This document shows, piece after piece, positions 8,339-17,313 of a DNA stretch of 64,000 nucleotides. Where the stretch lies: the NCBI GenBank assembly GCA_016721305.1, contig JADKIH010000012.1, positions 47,928 to 111,927 of the forward strand, read 5' to 3'. The stretch comes from Bacteroidota bacterium. Its GTDB lineage: Bacteria; Bacteroidota; Bacteroidia; AKYH767-A; 2013-40CM-41-45. The notes beneath the pieces are model-generated. The model was not told the DNA's origin. It saw only the letters and a program-made list of their open reading frames with translations, and did no database searches. Both the position numbers and the translations under genes were made by a program. Position 1 is the stretch's first letter. Each line of letters starts with the position of its first letter.

Positions 8339-8809
8339 TTATTCTTCAGAGGTCCCCAGCATCTCCCAAACCAACTCCGGCTCGAAGCCACGCGATATCG
8401 CATACGAAGCAATCTTATACTTCCGCTTAAAAGGATCAGTCTCTTTTACGAGCTTCGATTTGGAATTGATGACGGCTTGTAAGGCTTTGCGGTAATCGCT
8501 GTCGGTGATTTGGGCGAGTGCAGTTTTGATGAGCGGATCGGAGACGGCTTTTTGTTTGAGGGCGATTTTGATTTTTGTTTTGTCCCATTTCTTCATGCGG
8601 AATTTTCCGCCGGCGAAAGCGATGGCGAAGCGTTCTTCTTTCAGAAATCCGTCGCCGATGAGATTCGATAAAATGTTTTCTACTTCGCGTTTGTGCAATC
8701 CCCAGCTGTACAGCTTATCGCGCACTTCCTGCTGACTGCGTTCCTGATAGGCGCAATACTTTTGCGCACGCGATAGAGCTTTTTCGGGTGAAACAGGAAT
8801 CATTGCCAT
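8339..8809 (-). CDS. recX: Regulatory protein RecX
   Basis: RecX binds RecA filaments and limits recombination and SOS activity. The 156-aa protein shows the repeated three-helix modules of the family: ALSRAQKYCAYQERSQQEVRDKLYSWG near the start, NILSNLIGDGFLKEERFAIAF in the middle and KRKYKIASYAISRGFEPELVWEML at the end. Length is typical for Bacteroidota. The ATG overlaps the stop of the upstream SRPBCC gene (TAATG), so the two are translationally coupled. recA is not in the window. Confidence 0.88.
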   Translation of the reverse strand: MAMIPVSPEKALSRAQKYCAYQERSQQEVRDKLYSWGLHKREVENILSNLIGDGFLKEERFAIAFAGGKFRMKKWDKTKIKIALKQKAVSDPLIKTALAQITDSDYRKALQAVINSKSKLVKETDPFKRKYKIASYAISRGFEPELVWEMLGTSEE

Positions 8810-9356
8810 TAAGGTGCAGGAATTGAAATTTGCTCAGTGCGTGATTTAATATTCTTCAATCCGTTTTCAAAATCATCGCGAACCATGCTATCGATGAATT
8901 TACCGAGGATACGCAGAATCGGATTGGAGCCGACTTCGAATTCGAGATTCCATCGTACGAGAGTAGAATCGCCGTTTTCTTTGAGCGTAAAACCGGATGT
9001 TGATGGAGTGTTACTAAAATTTAATTCCTCGCTGATAACGGAATCAGGTTCGAGCGTGAGTATTTTAATGTATCCATCACCCAACTCTTTGTTGTCGCTT
9101 TTCCAACGCATTGTTTGCTCCTGAGCGGCAGATGCGTAGACAAAGTATAAATAGCCGTTGTGTCTTTACCATACCACGGCGACCAGCTGTTGAAATTAGC
9201 CAGATCGCTAAGATAATTGTAAACGACGGCTCGTTTTTGATGGATCGTTATCGAACGTTCGAAATGTACGTGCGGTGAGCAAAAGAGTAATCCGTAGGCT
9301 GAGATCAGAATCAGAAAGCCACCGAATATAAATAACACACGAAGAAATAAACGCAT
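8809..9356 (-). CDS. SRPBCC (START-like) protein, one frameshift
   Basis: The frames 9356-9130 and 9130-8809 together make one 182-aa protein. The first gives a membrane anchor (MRLFLRVLFIFGGFLILIS) and the start of a polyketide-cyclase/START-like fold with FNSWSPWYGKD; the second continues SAAQEQTMRWKSDNKELGDG to the C-terminal helix. Adding one G near 9137 gives LSTASAAQEQTMRW. The parallel gene at 9376-9978 has the same layout (NWNNWSPWYAID) and confirms the join. The ligand is unknown. It is the middle gene of a three-gene unit ending in recX. Confidence 0.75.
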
Positions 9357-9375
9357 CGACTATTTTTAGAATTCA

Positions 9376-9978
9376 TTAATGAGTTGCGGCAGAAGAATCC
9401 GTTACGGCTGTACCAATTTCAGGTGTAGCAGGAGTTGCAGGAGCAACAGGATGGCTTTCTACATAGGCTTTCATATTGGCGAGACCTTTTTCAAAATATC
9501 CGCCAAGCATTTTATCCATGAACAAACCTACGAGATGCATGTATGGATTGTTCTTGAAATCCGCATCGAACGACCAGTTAACTTTTGTACCACCATTTTC
9601 GGGCGTGAAAGTAAAAAAGCCGTTTGCATCGCCTGAATTCTGATAGTTGAGAATAAACTCCGTTTTGTCGGCTGTCACTTCACCCAACATCATTTTTCCG
9701 GAACCTACTTCCGAGTTCAGACTTTCCCACGTAAACCACGCACCCTTGCCGAAAGATGGTTCACTATAAACAATTTTCTCCGTCGGATCGATTGCATACC
9801 ACGGTGACCAGTTGTTCCAGTTTTTAAATTCATTTATTTGCGCAGACACCACTTCAACAGGCGCATTGATCACTGCCGACCGTTCAACTAAAACATGCTG
9901 CGGCAAGAAAAATCCGACAACACCGGCGAGAAGAATAATAGCAAGGAGGGCAATTAGGACTCGTTTGAAGATTTTCAT
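9376..9978 (-). CDS. SRPBCC (START-like) family protein
   Basis: The 200-aa protein has an N-terminal hydrophobic anchor (residues 7-26, VLIALLAIILLAGVVGFF) and then an SRPBCC domain of the polyketide cyclase/dehydrase type: ERSAVINAPVEVV, NWNNWSPWY, GKGAWFTWES, NYQNSGDANGFFTFTPENGG, and a C-terminal helix MDKMLGGYFEKGLANMKAYVE. The final 25 residues are a low-complexity Pro/Ala/Thr tail. The fold makes a deep hydrophobic pocket, but its ligand cannot be predicted. It is a tandem paralogue of the gene just downstream. Confidence 0.8.
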   Translation of the reverse strand: MKIFKRVLIALLAIILLAGVVGFFLPQHVLVERSAVINAPVEVVSAQINEFKNWNNWSPWYAIDPTEKIVYSEPSFGKGAWFTWESLNSEVGSGKMMLGEVTADKTEFILNYQNSGDANGFFTFTPENGGTKVNWSFDADFKNNPYMHLVGLFMDKMLGGYFEKGLANMKAYVESHPVAPATPATPEIGTAVTDSSAATH

Positions 9979-9987
9979 GGGTGGTTT

Positions 9988-10290
9988 TTTGTAAGTAGTA
10001 AGTTGTAAGTAGTAAGTGGAGGTTACGTAGGCAACTGTTATATGAATTCCAAAAGAGAGATTAAAGGTCGAAATTTATAGTTTTATTGTTTATCGCAAAC
10101 GAAAGAAAGTAATTTTTCATCTTTTAGTGCGATTTTGGCTAAAAATTGATTTTTGCAAATACCAAATAACAACCTACATCAGTAGAATTGAAAAAATCTC
10201 CACCCTACCCTAAGCATCCAAAACTCCCCTCTGCGCAAAACAATTGCCTAAGAAACCTCTACTTACTACTTACAACTTACTACTTACTAA
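9988..10290. repeat. Inverted GTAAGTA element between rng and SRPBCC gene
   Basis: The left end has GTAAGTAGTAAG repeated over about 27 bp, then GGAGGTTACGTAGGCAACTG. The right end is the inverse: CAATTGCCTAAGAAACCTCT followed by TACTTAC words. The arms match over about 50 bp and enclose some 200 bp of AT-rich sequence with no gene. The array and core recur at 21462-21702. Confidence 0.8.
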
Positions 10291-11852
10291 ATCTTGATCT
10301 CCTCCTCCATCTTATTAAAAAACCTATACTCCATCAAATGATAAGCCGTATTCGCCGTCACTTTTAATTTAACGCCGAATTTTTTCTTCCAAAGCTGAGC
10401 TTGCGATTTTTTGAAAATAGTTCCTTTGTTTAAGAAGGCTTCGAGATATGGGTGGACTGCGATGTTGAGCGCTTTTTCATTCTGCTCTTGTACAAAGTAG
10501 CGGAGATTGTTTTCAATTTCGTCGACGAGCAACACCGATGCTTTGATTTCGCCGGTGCCATCGCAGGCAGGGCATTTTTCCACCGTTGTAATAGTGGTTT
10601 CCGGACGCACACGCTGGCGGGTGATCTGAATCAAACCGAATTTACTTGGCGGGAGAATCGTGTGTTTTGCACGATCCTTTTTCATTTCTGTTTTCAGTTT
10701 ATCGAAAAGCATCTTACGATTAACCGGATTATGCATATCGATAAAATCGACAACGATAATTCCGCCCATATCACGCAAACGAAGCTGACGCGCTACTTCC
10801 GTAGCAGCATCCAGATTCACCTGCAATGCATTTGATTCCTGCGTGGATTCAGAATCAGTCTTTGTACGACCTCCGCTATTCACGTCGATTACGTGCATGG
10901 CTTCGGTGTGTTCAACGATGAGGTACGAGCCATTGGCCATCGTCACCGTTTTCCCGAACGAAGATTTGATCTGCTTCTCAATTCCGAAATGATCGAAAAT
11001 CGGCGCCTTGCCTTTGTAGAGCTTTACGATTTCCGTTTGCTCCGGAGCAATGCCGCTGATGTAGGTTTTGATCTCCTCCGCCAAAGCCGGATCATTCACG
11101 TGAATGGCATTGAAATTCGGATTCAATAAATCGCGAAGAATCGTTGACGTACGGTTAAGCTCACCCAGAATTTTCATCGGAGGCTTTGCCGTGAGCAACA
11201 TTTCGAACGTCGTTTTCCATTTGGAAACGAGGTCCTGAATATCTTTATCGAGCTCGGCTACTTTCTTTCCGTCGGCAACGGTACGAACGATGAGTCCGAA
11301 TCCTTTTGGCTTAATGGATAAAGCAAGACGCTTCAAACGCTGGCGCTCTTCGGCACTTTTGATTTTCTGAGAAATCGATACTGTATCCGAGAATGGTACG
11401 AGAACTACAAATCGTCCGGCCAATGAAAGTTCGGAAGTAATACGCGGGCCTTTCGAAGAAATCGGTTCTTTGGCGACTTGTACTAAAGCCCATTGATTCG
11501 GCGACAGCACATTCGTTATTTTACCGCCTTTGTTAATGTCCTTTTCGAGCTGAAAATTAGTCAGCATCGGATCGGGGTTTTTCCCGCCGGTGGTAAGTTT
11601 AATAAGTTTTAGAAGCGATTCGACCTGAGGGCCGAGGTCGAGATAGTGGAGAAAAGCATCTTTTTCGTGACCGACATCCACAAATGCAGCATTGAGACTC
11701 GGAATCAATTTCTTGACCCTGCCCAAATAGATATCACCGACCTGAAATCGTTGATCCTTTTTTTCACTATTAATCTCGACAATTAATTTCTCCTCAAGCA
11801 AGGCAATAGTAACCTCGTCGGGAGTCGAGTTAATGACTAGTTCGTTATTCAA
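10287..11852 (-). CDS. rng: Ribonuclease E/G family endoribonuclease (RNase G type)
   Basis: The 521-aa enzyme cuts single-stranded RNA in rRNA maturation and mRNA decay. Visible features: N-terminal S1 RNA-binding domain around residues 37-100 (GDIYLGRVKKLIPSLNAAFV), a 5' sensor/RNase H-like region, the catalytic Mg-binding aspartates in VIDVNSGG and IIVVDFIDM, and the Zn-link CPACDGTG near residue 430. It lacks the long disordered C-terminal scaffold of E. coli RNase E. It follows HU, a TPR protein and a 31-aa basic protein on the same strand, an arrangement I recall from other Bacteroidota. Confidence 0.94.
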   Translation of the reverse strand: MNNELVINSTPDEVTIALLEEKLIVEINSEKKDQRFQVGDIYLGRVKKLIPSLNAAFVDVGHEKDAFLHYLDLGPQVESLLKLIKLTTGGKNPDPMLTNFQLEKDINKGGKITNVLSPNQWALVQVAKEPISSKGPRITSELSLAGRFVVLVPFSDTVSISQKIKSAEERQRLKRLALSIKPKGFGLIVRTVADGKKVAELDKDIQDLVSKWKTTFEMLLTAKPPMKILGELNRTSTILRDLLNPNFNAIHVNDPALAEEIKTYISGIAPEQTEIVKLYKGKAPIFDHFGIEKQIKSSFGKTVTMANGSYLIVEHTEAMHVIDVNSGGRTKTDSESTQESNALQVNLDAATEVARQLRLRDMGGIIVVDFIDMHNPVNRKMLFDKLKTEMKKDRAKHTILPPSKFGLIQITRQRVRPETTITTVEKCPACDGTGEIKASVLLVDEIENNLRYFVQEQNEKALNIAVHPYLEAFLNKGTIFKKSQAQLWKKKFGVKLKVTANTAYHLMEYRFFNKMEEEIKI

Positions 11853-12174
11853 CTAAAAATTCTTTTTCAAACACAAAAACGCATGCGGATAAATCAGAAA
11901 AAAGTGCAGGACGACGTACAGTATTCCGGAACATGAATAGTAAACGACGCATCGATTACCAAGAATATTGCGAAAAGTCGGACGATATAATTCAAAAAAT
12001 TAATTGATAGAAAGAGCATGATTTCACCCCATCGGGGCCTCGTGACAATACTTTCGTAATCAAATTAATTCAAGAACTTCCCAATTAAGGGATGTACGCG
12101 AAAAGTCCTTTAACAGACAAAGAATATTCTCCACCCCGCAGAGCGATGCCACGGGATGGAAAATATTTTATGTA
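11853..12174. other. Gap upstream of rng with a strong hairpin
   Basis: About 320 bases with no gene recognised. It holds the hairpin at 12123-12167, a small CCCCATCGGGG stem near 12028, and the leader of rng. It may act as a 5' UTR, since RNase E/G mRNAs are often self-regulated through their leaders, but no known structure is recognised. Confidence 0.4.
12123..12167 (-). terminator. Terminator-like hairpin after the 31-aa gene
   Basis: The arms AATATTCTCCACCCCG (12123-12138) and CGGGATGGAAAATATT (12152-12167) pair at 14 of 16 positions around a 13-base loop. It sits just past the stop of the small basic gene. There is only a weak T-tract, so partial attenuation before rng is also possible. 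Confidence 0.55.
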
Positions 12175-12270
12175 TTAACGGTTTTTCTTCTTATGTCTGT
12201 TTTTTCTAAGACGTTTTTTACGCTTATGCGTCGCCATCTTATGTCTTTTTCTTTTTTTACCGCTTGGCAT
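12175..12270 (-). CDS. Tiny basic AURKAIP1/COX24-domain protein
   Basis: A 31-aa reading frame, MPSGKKRKRHKMATHKRKKR followed by LRKNRHKKKNR. More than half the residues are Lys, Arg or His. It matches the small protein annotated in Bacteroidota as an AURKAIP1/COX24 domain protein (typical form MPSGKKRKRHKxATHKRKKR). The domain name comes from mitochondrial ribosome-associated proteins, so a ribosomal role is likely but inferred. It lies between a TPR gene and rng. Confidence 0.85.
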   Translation of the reverse strand: MPSGKKRKRHKMATHKRKKRLRKNRHKKKNR

Positions 12271-12282
12271 GAGTTAATGTGT

Positions 12283-13101
12283 TTAGTGGTTATTGATTTG
12301 ATTAATTAAACTATTCGCGTCCCGGATCATTTGCTGATCTTCCGATTGTTTCGCCAGGATTTGGAGGTTGCGAAGGGCCTCTGTATTGTTATTCATCTGA
12401 AGATATGTTCTTGCTAAGAGCATACGAGCTTCATCGAATTTAGGATCTATCGTTAGAACCGTTTCAAAACGACCGACGGCTTTGTCGAGCTGTCCTGATT
12501 TTACTGCCAGTACACCCAGATTAAATTGAGCCATGAGATGTTTGGGGTTCTCAGCAATCACTTCTCTGAGCATCATAATCCCTTGCATCGGGTTCGCAGT
12601 AGCCTCGGTGTAGATGACGCCAAGGTCGGTTTTTGCATCGAGATTCTTCGGATTAATTGCTAAAACTTTCTGGTAGCATTCGATTGCTTTTCCTGAAAAA
12701 TAGCTTTTACGAGCCGAATCACCTGTCATTTTGAAGGCATCGAAGTAGCGATACGCAGCGCTGATCCAGTTTCCTTCTTCCGGGCTAAGCTTAGCAACTT
12801 CTTCAAAGTAATGAGAAGAAATGGCCGGAGTCTGATAGCGGTCCCACGTTTTACCGAGTGAATCGAGTAAAGTGACGGATCCCTGTTCTTTGCTGACAGC
12901 TGCTTCGAGTAAGGAGATCTGTTCGGCTTCTTCGCGTTTGAGGCGGCGCTTTCCGGCTTGCAGTTCATCTTCGAATGAGAACGAAGAGTTGTCAACTGCT
13001 TTTGCTTCTTGCTTTACCCCTTCATGAGGCGCAAAGTAAAGAGCAACGGTCAGTGCGGCTATTCCGCCAACGATTAAGATGCGTTTCAGACCTTCTTGCA
13101 T
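12283..13101 (-). CDS. TPR-repeat protein, membrane-anchored
   Basis: The 272-aa protein has an N-terminal membrane anchor (residues 8-24, ILIVGGIAALTVALYFA) and then a periplasmic stretch with at least four tetratricopeptide repeats between about residues 80 and 265. Examples are AIECYQKVLAINPKNLDAKTD, AQFNLGVLAVKSGQLDKAVG and ARTYLQMNNNTEALRNLQIL. TPRs mediate protein-protein contacts; the partner is unknown. The gene starts 2 bases after the HU stop, implying co-transcription. Confidence 0.85.
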   Translation of the reverse strand: MQEGLKRILIVGGIAALTVALYFAPHEGVKQEAKAVDNSSFSFEDELQAGKRRLKREEAEQISLLEAAVSKEQGSVTLLDSLGKTWDRYQTPAISSHYFEEVAKLSPEEGNWISAAYRYFDAFKMTGDSARKSYFSGKAIECYQKVLAINPKNLDAKTDLGVIYTEATANPMQGIMMLREVIAENPKHLMAQFNLGVLAVKSGQLDKAVGRFETVLTIDPKFDEARMLLARTYLQMNNNTEALRNLQILAKQSEDQQMIRDANSLINQINNH

Positions 13102-13103
13102 CG

Positions 13104-13418
13104 TTAGTCGATTGCTTCAGTTGTCTGGTTCTTCTTGATCTTAGCATTCTTCACCTTGTTAGCAAATGTCTTTGCAGGCTTGAAGGCTGGAATGTTATGT
13201 TCAGGGATGATGATTGTTGTATTCTTAGAGATGATACGACCTAATTTCTGAGCACGCTTCTTTACGATGAAAGAACCGAAACCACGCAGGTATACGTTTT
13301 CGCCATCCGCCATGGTATTCTTGATCACTTTCATGGCCGCTTCTACAGCTTGCAATGCAACGGTCTTTTCAATACCTGTCTTAGTGGAAATTTCGGCTAC
13401 TAATTCTGCTTTTGTCAT
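13104..13418 (-). CDS. HU/IHF-family DNA-binding protein
   Basis: Start chosen at ATG 13418, giving MTKAELVAEISTKTGIEKTV, the usual HU N-terminus; the frame extends 51 bases further upstream but crosses the -7 promoter box at 13453-13460. The 104-aa protein has the helical dimerisation half and the beta-arm (RGFGSFIVKKRAQKLGRIIS), ending with the conserved IPAFKPAKTF. It bends DNA and compacts the nucleoid. A short basic tail follows. Transcribed away from mutY. Confidence 0.93.
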   Translation of the reverse strand: MTKAELVAEISTKTGIEKTVALQAVEAAMKVIKNTMADGENVYLRGFGSFIVKKRAQKLGRIISKNTTIIIPEHNIPAFKPAKTFANKVKNAKIKKNQTTEAID

Positions 13419-13452
13419 TTCTTTGAGTATTAAGTAATTAAATATTGGGCGG

Positions 13453-13460
13453 CAAAGATA
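13453..13460 (-). promoter_or_regulatory. -7 box of the HU promoter
   Basis: TATCTTTG on the minus strand fits the Bacteroidota consensus TAnnTTTG and lies 35 bases before the chosen HU start. No clear -33 TTTG is seen. Confidence 0.55.
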
Positions 13461-13655
13461 ACGCTTCAATTTAAAACGGAAAATCTTAAGACCTCTTTTT
13501 TATCATATAATAGAAAAAAATCATTTTAGACTCTAAATGTTGATAGTCAGGCGATTATACGCATTTTTTTGAGATTTTTCACATTTTCGCCTCATTAATG
13601 ATGAAAAATACCTGTCCCGCGGCCGTCAGATGCCCGACTACGGGCGGCTTTCCCT

Positions 13656-13663
13656 TACTTTTG
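13656..13663 (+). promoter_or_regulatory. -7 box of mutY
   Basis: TACTTTTG fits TAnnTTTG and ends ten bases before the mutY ATG, implying a very short leader. Confidence 0.5.
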
Positions 13664-13673
13664 TCCTAGCTAT

Positions 13674-14743
13674 ATGAAGAAGTCATTTCCCCTCCGCCAT
13701 TTCGGCGAAACCATCATTTCCTGGTACCACCGGAACAAAAGAGATCTGCCCTGGAGAGGAACGAAAGACCCATATAAGATCTGGCTCTCGGAAATTATCC
13801 TTCAGCAGACGCGCGTCGAACAAGGAACGGCGTACTATCATCGCTTCACCGAAACATATCCGGATGTTCTCTCTCTTGCTTCTGCAAAAGAAGATGCCGT
13901 ACTTAAACTCTGGCAGGGACTCGGTTATTATTCGCGCGCACGCAATCTGCTTTTCGCTGCGAAACAAATCAAGAATGATTTCGGAGGAAAATTTCCTTCT
14001 GCTTACGAAGATATCCGTTCTCTCAAAGGTGTAGGCGATTACACGGCTGCAGCGATTGCTTCATTTGCATTCAGTCTTCCGCACGCCGTCGTCGATGGAA
14101 ATGTCTATCGTTTTCTCAGTCGTTACTTCGGAATAAAAACTCCTATCAATAGCACGGCCGGTAAAAAAGAATTCGCCGAACTAGCACAGCAGTTGCTGCA
14201 CGATCATCCTCCGGGCGATTTCAATCAGGCGCTGATGGAATTCGGAGCACAACAGTGCAAGCCTTCTTCTCCGCTCTGTGATTCGTGTCCGCTTCAATCG
14301 TCGTGCTATGCTTATAAGAACAAGGCTGTCGCCGAACTTCCTGTAAAAGACAAGAAGATCAAAATTCGCAAACGCTATTTTCATTATCTCATAATAAAAG
14401 AAGACAAGCATTTTTACATTCGTCGTCGTGAGGAAAAAGACATCTGGACCGGCCTGCACGATTTTCCGCTAATCGAATCCGAAGCAAAGTTGAGCGAGAG
14501 CGAATTACTCTCGAGCGACGACTGGAAGCAGACATTTCAAAAGACGAAAGCTGTTTTGAAAAATGTGAGCGAAGAATACAAACACGTGCTGAGCCACCAA
14601 CATATATATGCGCGATTTTTCGAAGTACATGTGAGCAAGCCGATTCAAAAAGATCTCGCCGCTTCCTGGAAAAGGTGAATAAATCGTCGATCCACAAATT
14701 CGCCGTTCCGCGACTGATCGAACAATTCCTTGAAAAAATGTAA
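13674..14743 (+). CDS. mutY: A/G-specific adenine DNA glycosylase, one frameshift near the end
   Basis: MutY removes adenine mispaired with 8-oxoguanine. Motifs: catalytic Glu in EIILQQTRV, helix-hairpin-helix LKGVGDYTAAAIASFAF with the following VVDGNVYR, and the Fe4S4 ligands CKPSSPLCDSCPLQSSC (C-x6-C-x2-C-x5-C). A NUDIX-like domain follows. A stop TGA at 14676-14678 comes early. Adding one A to the A4 run at 14670-14673 continues as KKVNKSSIHKFAVPRLIEQF to a TAA at 14741, restoring the normal 356-aa length and C-terminus, so this is probably a sequencing error. Divergent from HU, followed by ssb and gldE. Confidence 0.93.
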
Positions 14744-14807
14744 TTCTCTGCCTTTTTCAGCATAAAATATACTTATTAAAAGGTTTTTAAAAAGGAGGCC
14801 TGAGGCT

Positions 14808-14815
14808 TATCTTTG
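14808..14815 (+). promoter_or_regulatory. -7 box of ssb
   Basis: TATCTTTG, a perfect TAnnTTTG box 34 bases before the ssb ATG. Confidence 0.6.
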
Positions 14816-14848
14816 ATATATAAATTCTAACCTTAAATCATTATTCAA

Positions 14849-15262
14849 ATGAGCGGTATAAATAAAGTAATACTTGTCGGAAACGTGGGCAAAGACCCTG
14901 ATGTCCGATACCTCGAAGGTGGAACTGCTATGGCACGTTTTCCATTGGCAACGTCTGAATCATATAAGAACAAAGAAGGCCAAAAAGTAGAGACTACAGA
15001 ATGGCACAATCTGGTTCTGTGGAGAGGTTTGGCTGAAGTTGCCGAAAAATATGTTCGCAAAGGAAAAATGCTCTATATCGAGGGCAAAATCCGTACACGA
15101 CAATATGGCGAAGAAAACGCCAAGAAGTACATCACTGAAATTGTTGTCGATCAGATGACGATGTTGGGCGGTCCTCGCACTGAGGGCGCACATGCCAGCG
15201 GACCTGAAGTTCCTGCCGAAGCTTTGGCAGCAAGCGGTCCGGCCGACGATCTTCCATTCTGA
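14849..15262 (+). CDS. ssb: Single-stranded DNA-binding protein
   Basis: The 137-aa protein coats single-stranded DNA in replication and repair. Residues 1-105 form the OB-fold (MSGINKVILVGNVGKDPDVR, ARFPLATSESYKNK, TEWHNLVLWRGLAEVAEKYV, YIEGKIRTRQY). A short linker leads to the acidic tip DDLPF that recruits partner proteins. It has its own promoter box and a strong terminator. Confidence 0.96.
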   Translation: MSGINKVILVGNVGKDPDVRYLEGGTAMARFPLATSESYKNKEGQKVETTEWHNLVLWRGLAEVAEKYVRKGKMLYIEGKIRTRQYGEENAKKYITEIVVDQMTMLGGPRTEGAHASGPEVPAEALAASGPADDLPF

Positions 15263-15274
15263 AAAACTAGTTGA

Positions 15275-15318
15275 AAACAGGCATACGACACCTTGTTGTC
15301 GTGTGCCTGTTTTTTTTA
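15275..15318 (+). terminator. Rho-independent terminator of ssb
   Basis: AAACAGGCATACGACA pairs with TGTCGTGTGCCTGTTT around a short loop, followed by a T8 tract. One of the clearest terminators in the window. Confidence 0.92.
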
Positions 15319-15357
15319 TTTTTATGCCTTCAAATTTCTTAATCAACAAATCAGCCC

Positions 15358-17313
15358 TTGGACCCCGGTAGTTTACCCTTATCGATTCTCTTACAGGAAA
15401 CATCTTCCATTCTTAATCCTGACTTTTCGTTTACGATAGGATTCTTTATCGAGTGTATTTCTCTTCTCGCACTCCTCCTCGTATCAGGATTTATCTCCGG
15501 CGCTGAGACAGCATTCTTTGCCATCACTCCTGCCCAGCTCTTCGACTTGAAGGAAAACGGCGTTGGTCGGGCCAAAGTGGTTTACAATCTCATCGAACGT
15601 CCGAAGCGTTTACTGGCAACTCTGCTCATCACAATCAATTTCGTGAACATTGCCATCGTCGTCGTTTCCTCATTGATTATTGAAGAACTGTTTCGATTTA
15701 CACACGCAGAATTAATCGGTTTTCTAATTCAAGTTGTCGCCGTTACTTTCGTCATTGTTCTCTTCTGCGAAGTAATGCCGAAAGTTTATGCAACACATAA
15801 TGCCATGCGTACTGCCCTTCGTTCGGTATACATCGTTTTTCTTCTCGATAAAATTTTACGTCCGCTTTCTTCCTTCCTCCTCTTCTCCACTTCTATTGTC
15901 GATAAGCGCATAGGTCAAAAAGGCTACGACGTATCCGTCGACGAGCTGACGCACGCCATCGACATTACCAGCGACAAGAGTACGCCGGAAGAAGAAAAGA
16001 AAATCCTCAAAGGAATTGCCCGCTTCGGAAATATCGACGTGAAGCAAATCATGAAACCACGCGTCGACGTAGTGTCTTTCGATCGCAGTTTAAAATTCAG
16101 TGAACTTTTCCCGCTTATTTTAGAAAATCGTTATTCTCGGGTTCCAATTATTGAAGATTCGTTCGATAATGTTGTTGGCGTTCTTTGCATCAAAGATTTA
16201 CTTCCGTTTTTGGATAAAGAAAACGACGACAATTTCGACTGGGTAAAGCAGGCTCGTCCGGCTTACTTTGTTCCTGAGAGTAAAAAGATCAACGATTTGT
16301 TGCAGGAATTTCAGGAGAAAAAAAATCACCTTGCCATTGTGATCGACGAATACGGCGGATCATCGGGCATTGTGACACTGGAAGACGTATTGGAAGAAAT
16401 CGTTGGTGAGATCAACGACGAATTCGACGACGAAGAGTTGAATTACTCTAAGCTCGACGACTTAAATTACGTATTTGAAGGCAAGACTAATTTACACGAT
16501 CTGGCCCGTGTGATGGAAGTAGATCGCAAGATGTTTGACCACGGAAATGAAGAAGTAGACACACTAGCGGGACTCATTCTCGAGCTCAAAGGAAGTATTC
16601 CTTTCCGCAACGAAGTCATCGTATATCACGACATTAAATTCACCATCGAGTCCGCCGACCGACGACGCATTAATCGGGTAAACATTACCTTGCCTGAAAA
16701 TAAGAACGACGTGCCATCCGGCGACGGACCGAGTCAGCTTGGCAATTCGATGTTCGTCATCCTAATCCTCATGATTTCCATATTCGCGAGTTCATGCGAC
16801 CAGGAATTCAATCCGAAACCAAAAGGTTATTTCCGTATTACGATGCCGGAAAAAACCTACACAAAATTCACTGCAGCAGATTGCGGTTACAATTTTGAAA
16901 TCCCCTCCTATTCGAGAGCCGTTGCCGACAGCAGCAAGTCGGATGAAAAATGCTGGTACAATATTGAATGGCCACAATTCAAAGGCACACTTTATTTGAG
17001 CTACAAAGCAGTGAATAACGACTTACAAAAATTCATCGACGACAGTCGTACACTTTCGATGAAGCACATTACCCGAGCTTCCGGCATGGATGAAGTCGAA
17101 ATCAATTACCCCGACAAGAAAGTTTACGGCGCATACACATACGTAAAAGGCAATGCAGCCTCGGCTGTACAATTTTATCTCACCGACAGTACACATCACT
17201 TTGTAAGAGGTGCTTTATATTTCTACGCTATTCCGAATCCGGATTCGATTGCACCGGTTCTTGACTTTGTAGAGAAAGATGTCAGACACGTTGTTGAGAC
17301 GTTTTCCTGGTAA
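15358..17313 (+). CDS. gldE-gldD: GldE-GldD gliding-motility fusion protein
   Basis: Residues 1-464 are GldE: a DUF21-type membrane domain (several hydrophobic segments, residues 25-170), two CBS domains (MKPRVDVVSFDR onward, IVIDEYGGSSGIVTLEDVLE) and a CorC_HlyC domain. At residue 465, in frame with no stop, begins MFVILILMISIFASSC, a full lipoprotein signal with its cysteine, and then a complete GldD (187 aa, KPKGYFRITMPEKTY to the stop). GldD and GldE support SprB/T9SS-dependent gliding and are normally two genes. None of the three frames has a stop at the join, so a single lost base does not explain it. Start is TTG (MDPGSL). Follows mutY-ssb as in Flavobacterium. Confidence 0.85.
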   Translation: MDPGSLPLSILLQETSSILNPDFSFTIGFFIECISLLALLLVSGFISGAETAFFAITPAQLFDLKENGVGRAKVVYNLIERPKRLLATLLITINFVNIAIVVVSSLIIEELFRFTHAELIGFLIQVVAVTFVIVLFCEVMPKVYATHNAMRTALRSVYIVFLLDKILRPLSSFLLFSTSIVDKRIGQKGYDVSVDELTHAIDITSDKSTPEEEKKILKGIARFGNIDVKQIMKPRVDVVSFDRSLKFSELFPLILENRYSRVPIIEDSFDNVVGVLCIKDLLPFLDKENDDNFDWVKQARPAYFVPESKKINDLLQEFQEKKNHLAIVIDEYGGSSGIVTLEDVLEEIVGEINDEFDDEELNYSKLDDLNYVFEGKTNLHDLARVMEVDRKMFDHGNEEVDTLAGLILELKGSIPFRNEVIVYHDIKFTIESADRRRINRVNITLPENKNDVPSGDGPSQLGNSMFVILILMISIFASSCDQEFNPKPKGYFRITMPEKTYTKFTAADCGYNFEIPSYSRAVADSSKSDEKCWYNIEWPQFKGTLYLSYKAVNNDLQKFIDDSRTLSMKHITRASGMDEVEINYPDKKVYGAYTYVKGNAASAVQFYLTDSTHHFVRGALYFYAIPNPDSIAPVLDFVEKDVRHVVETFSW

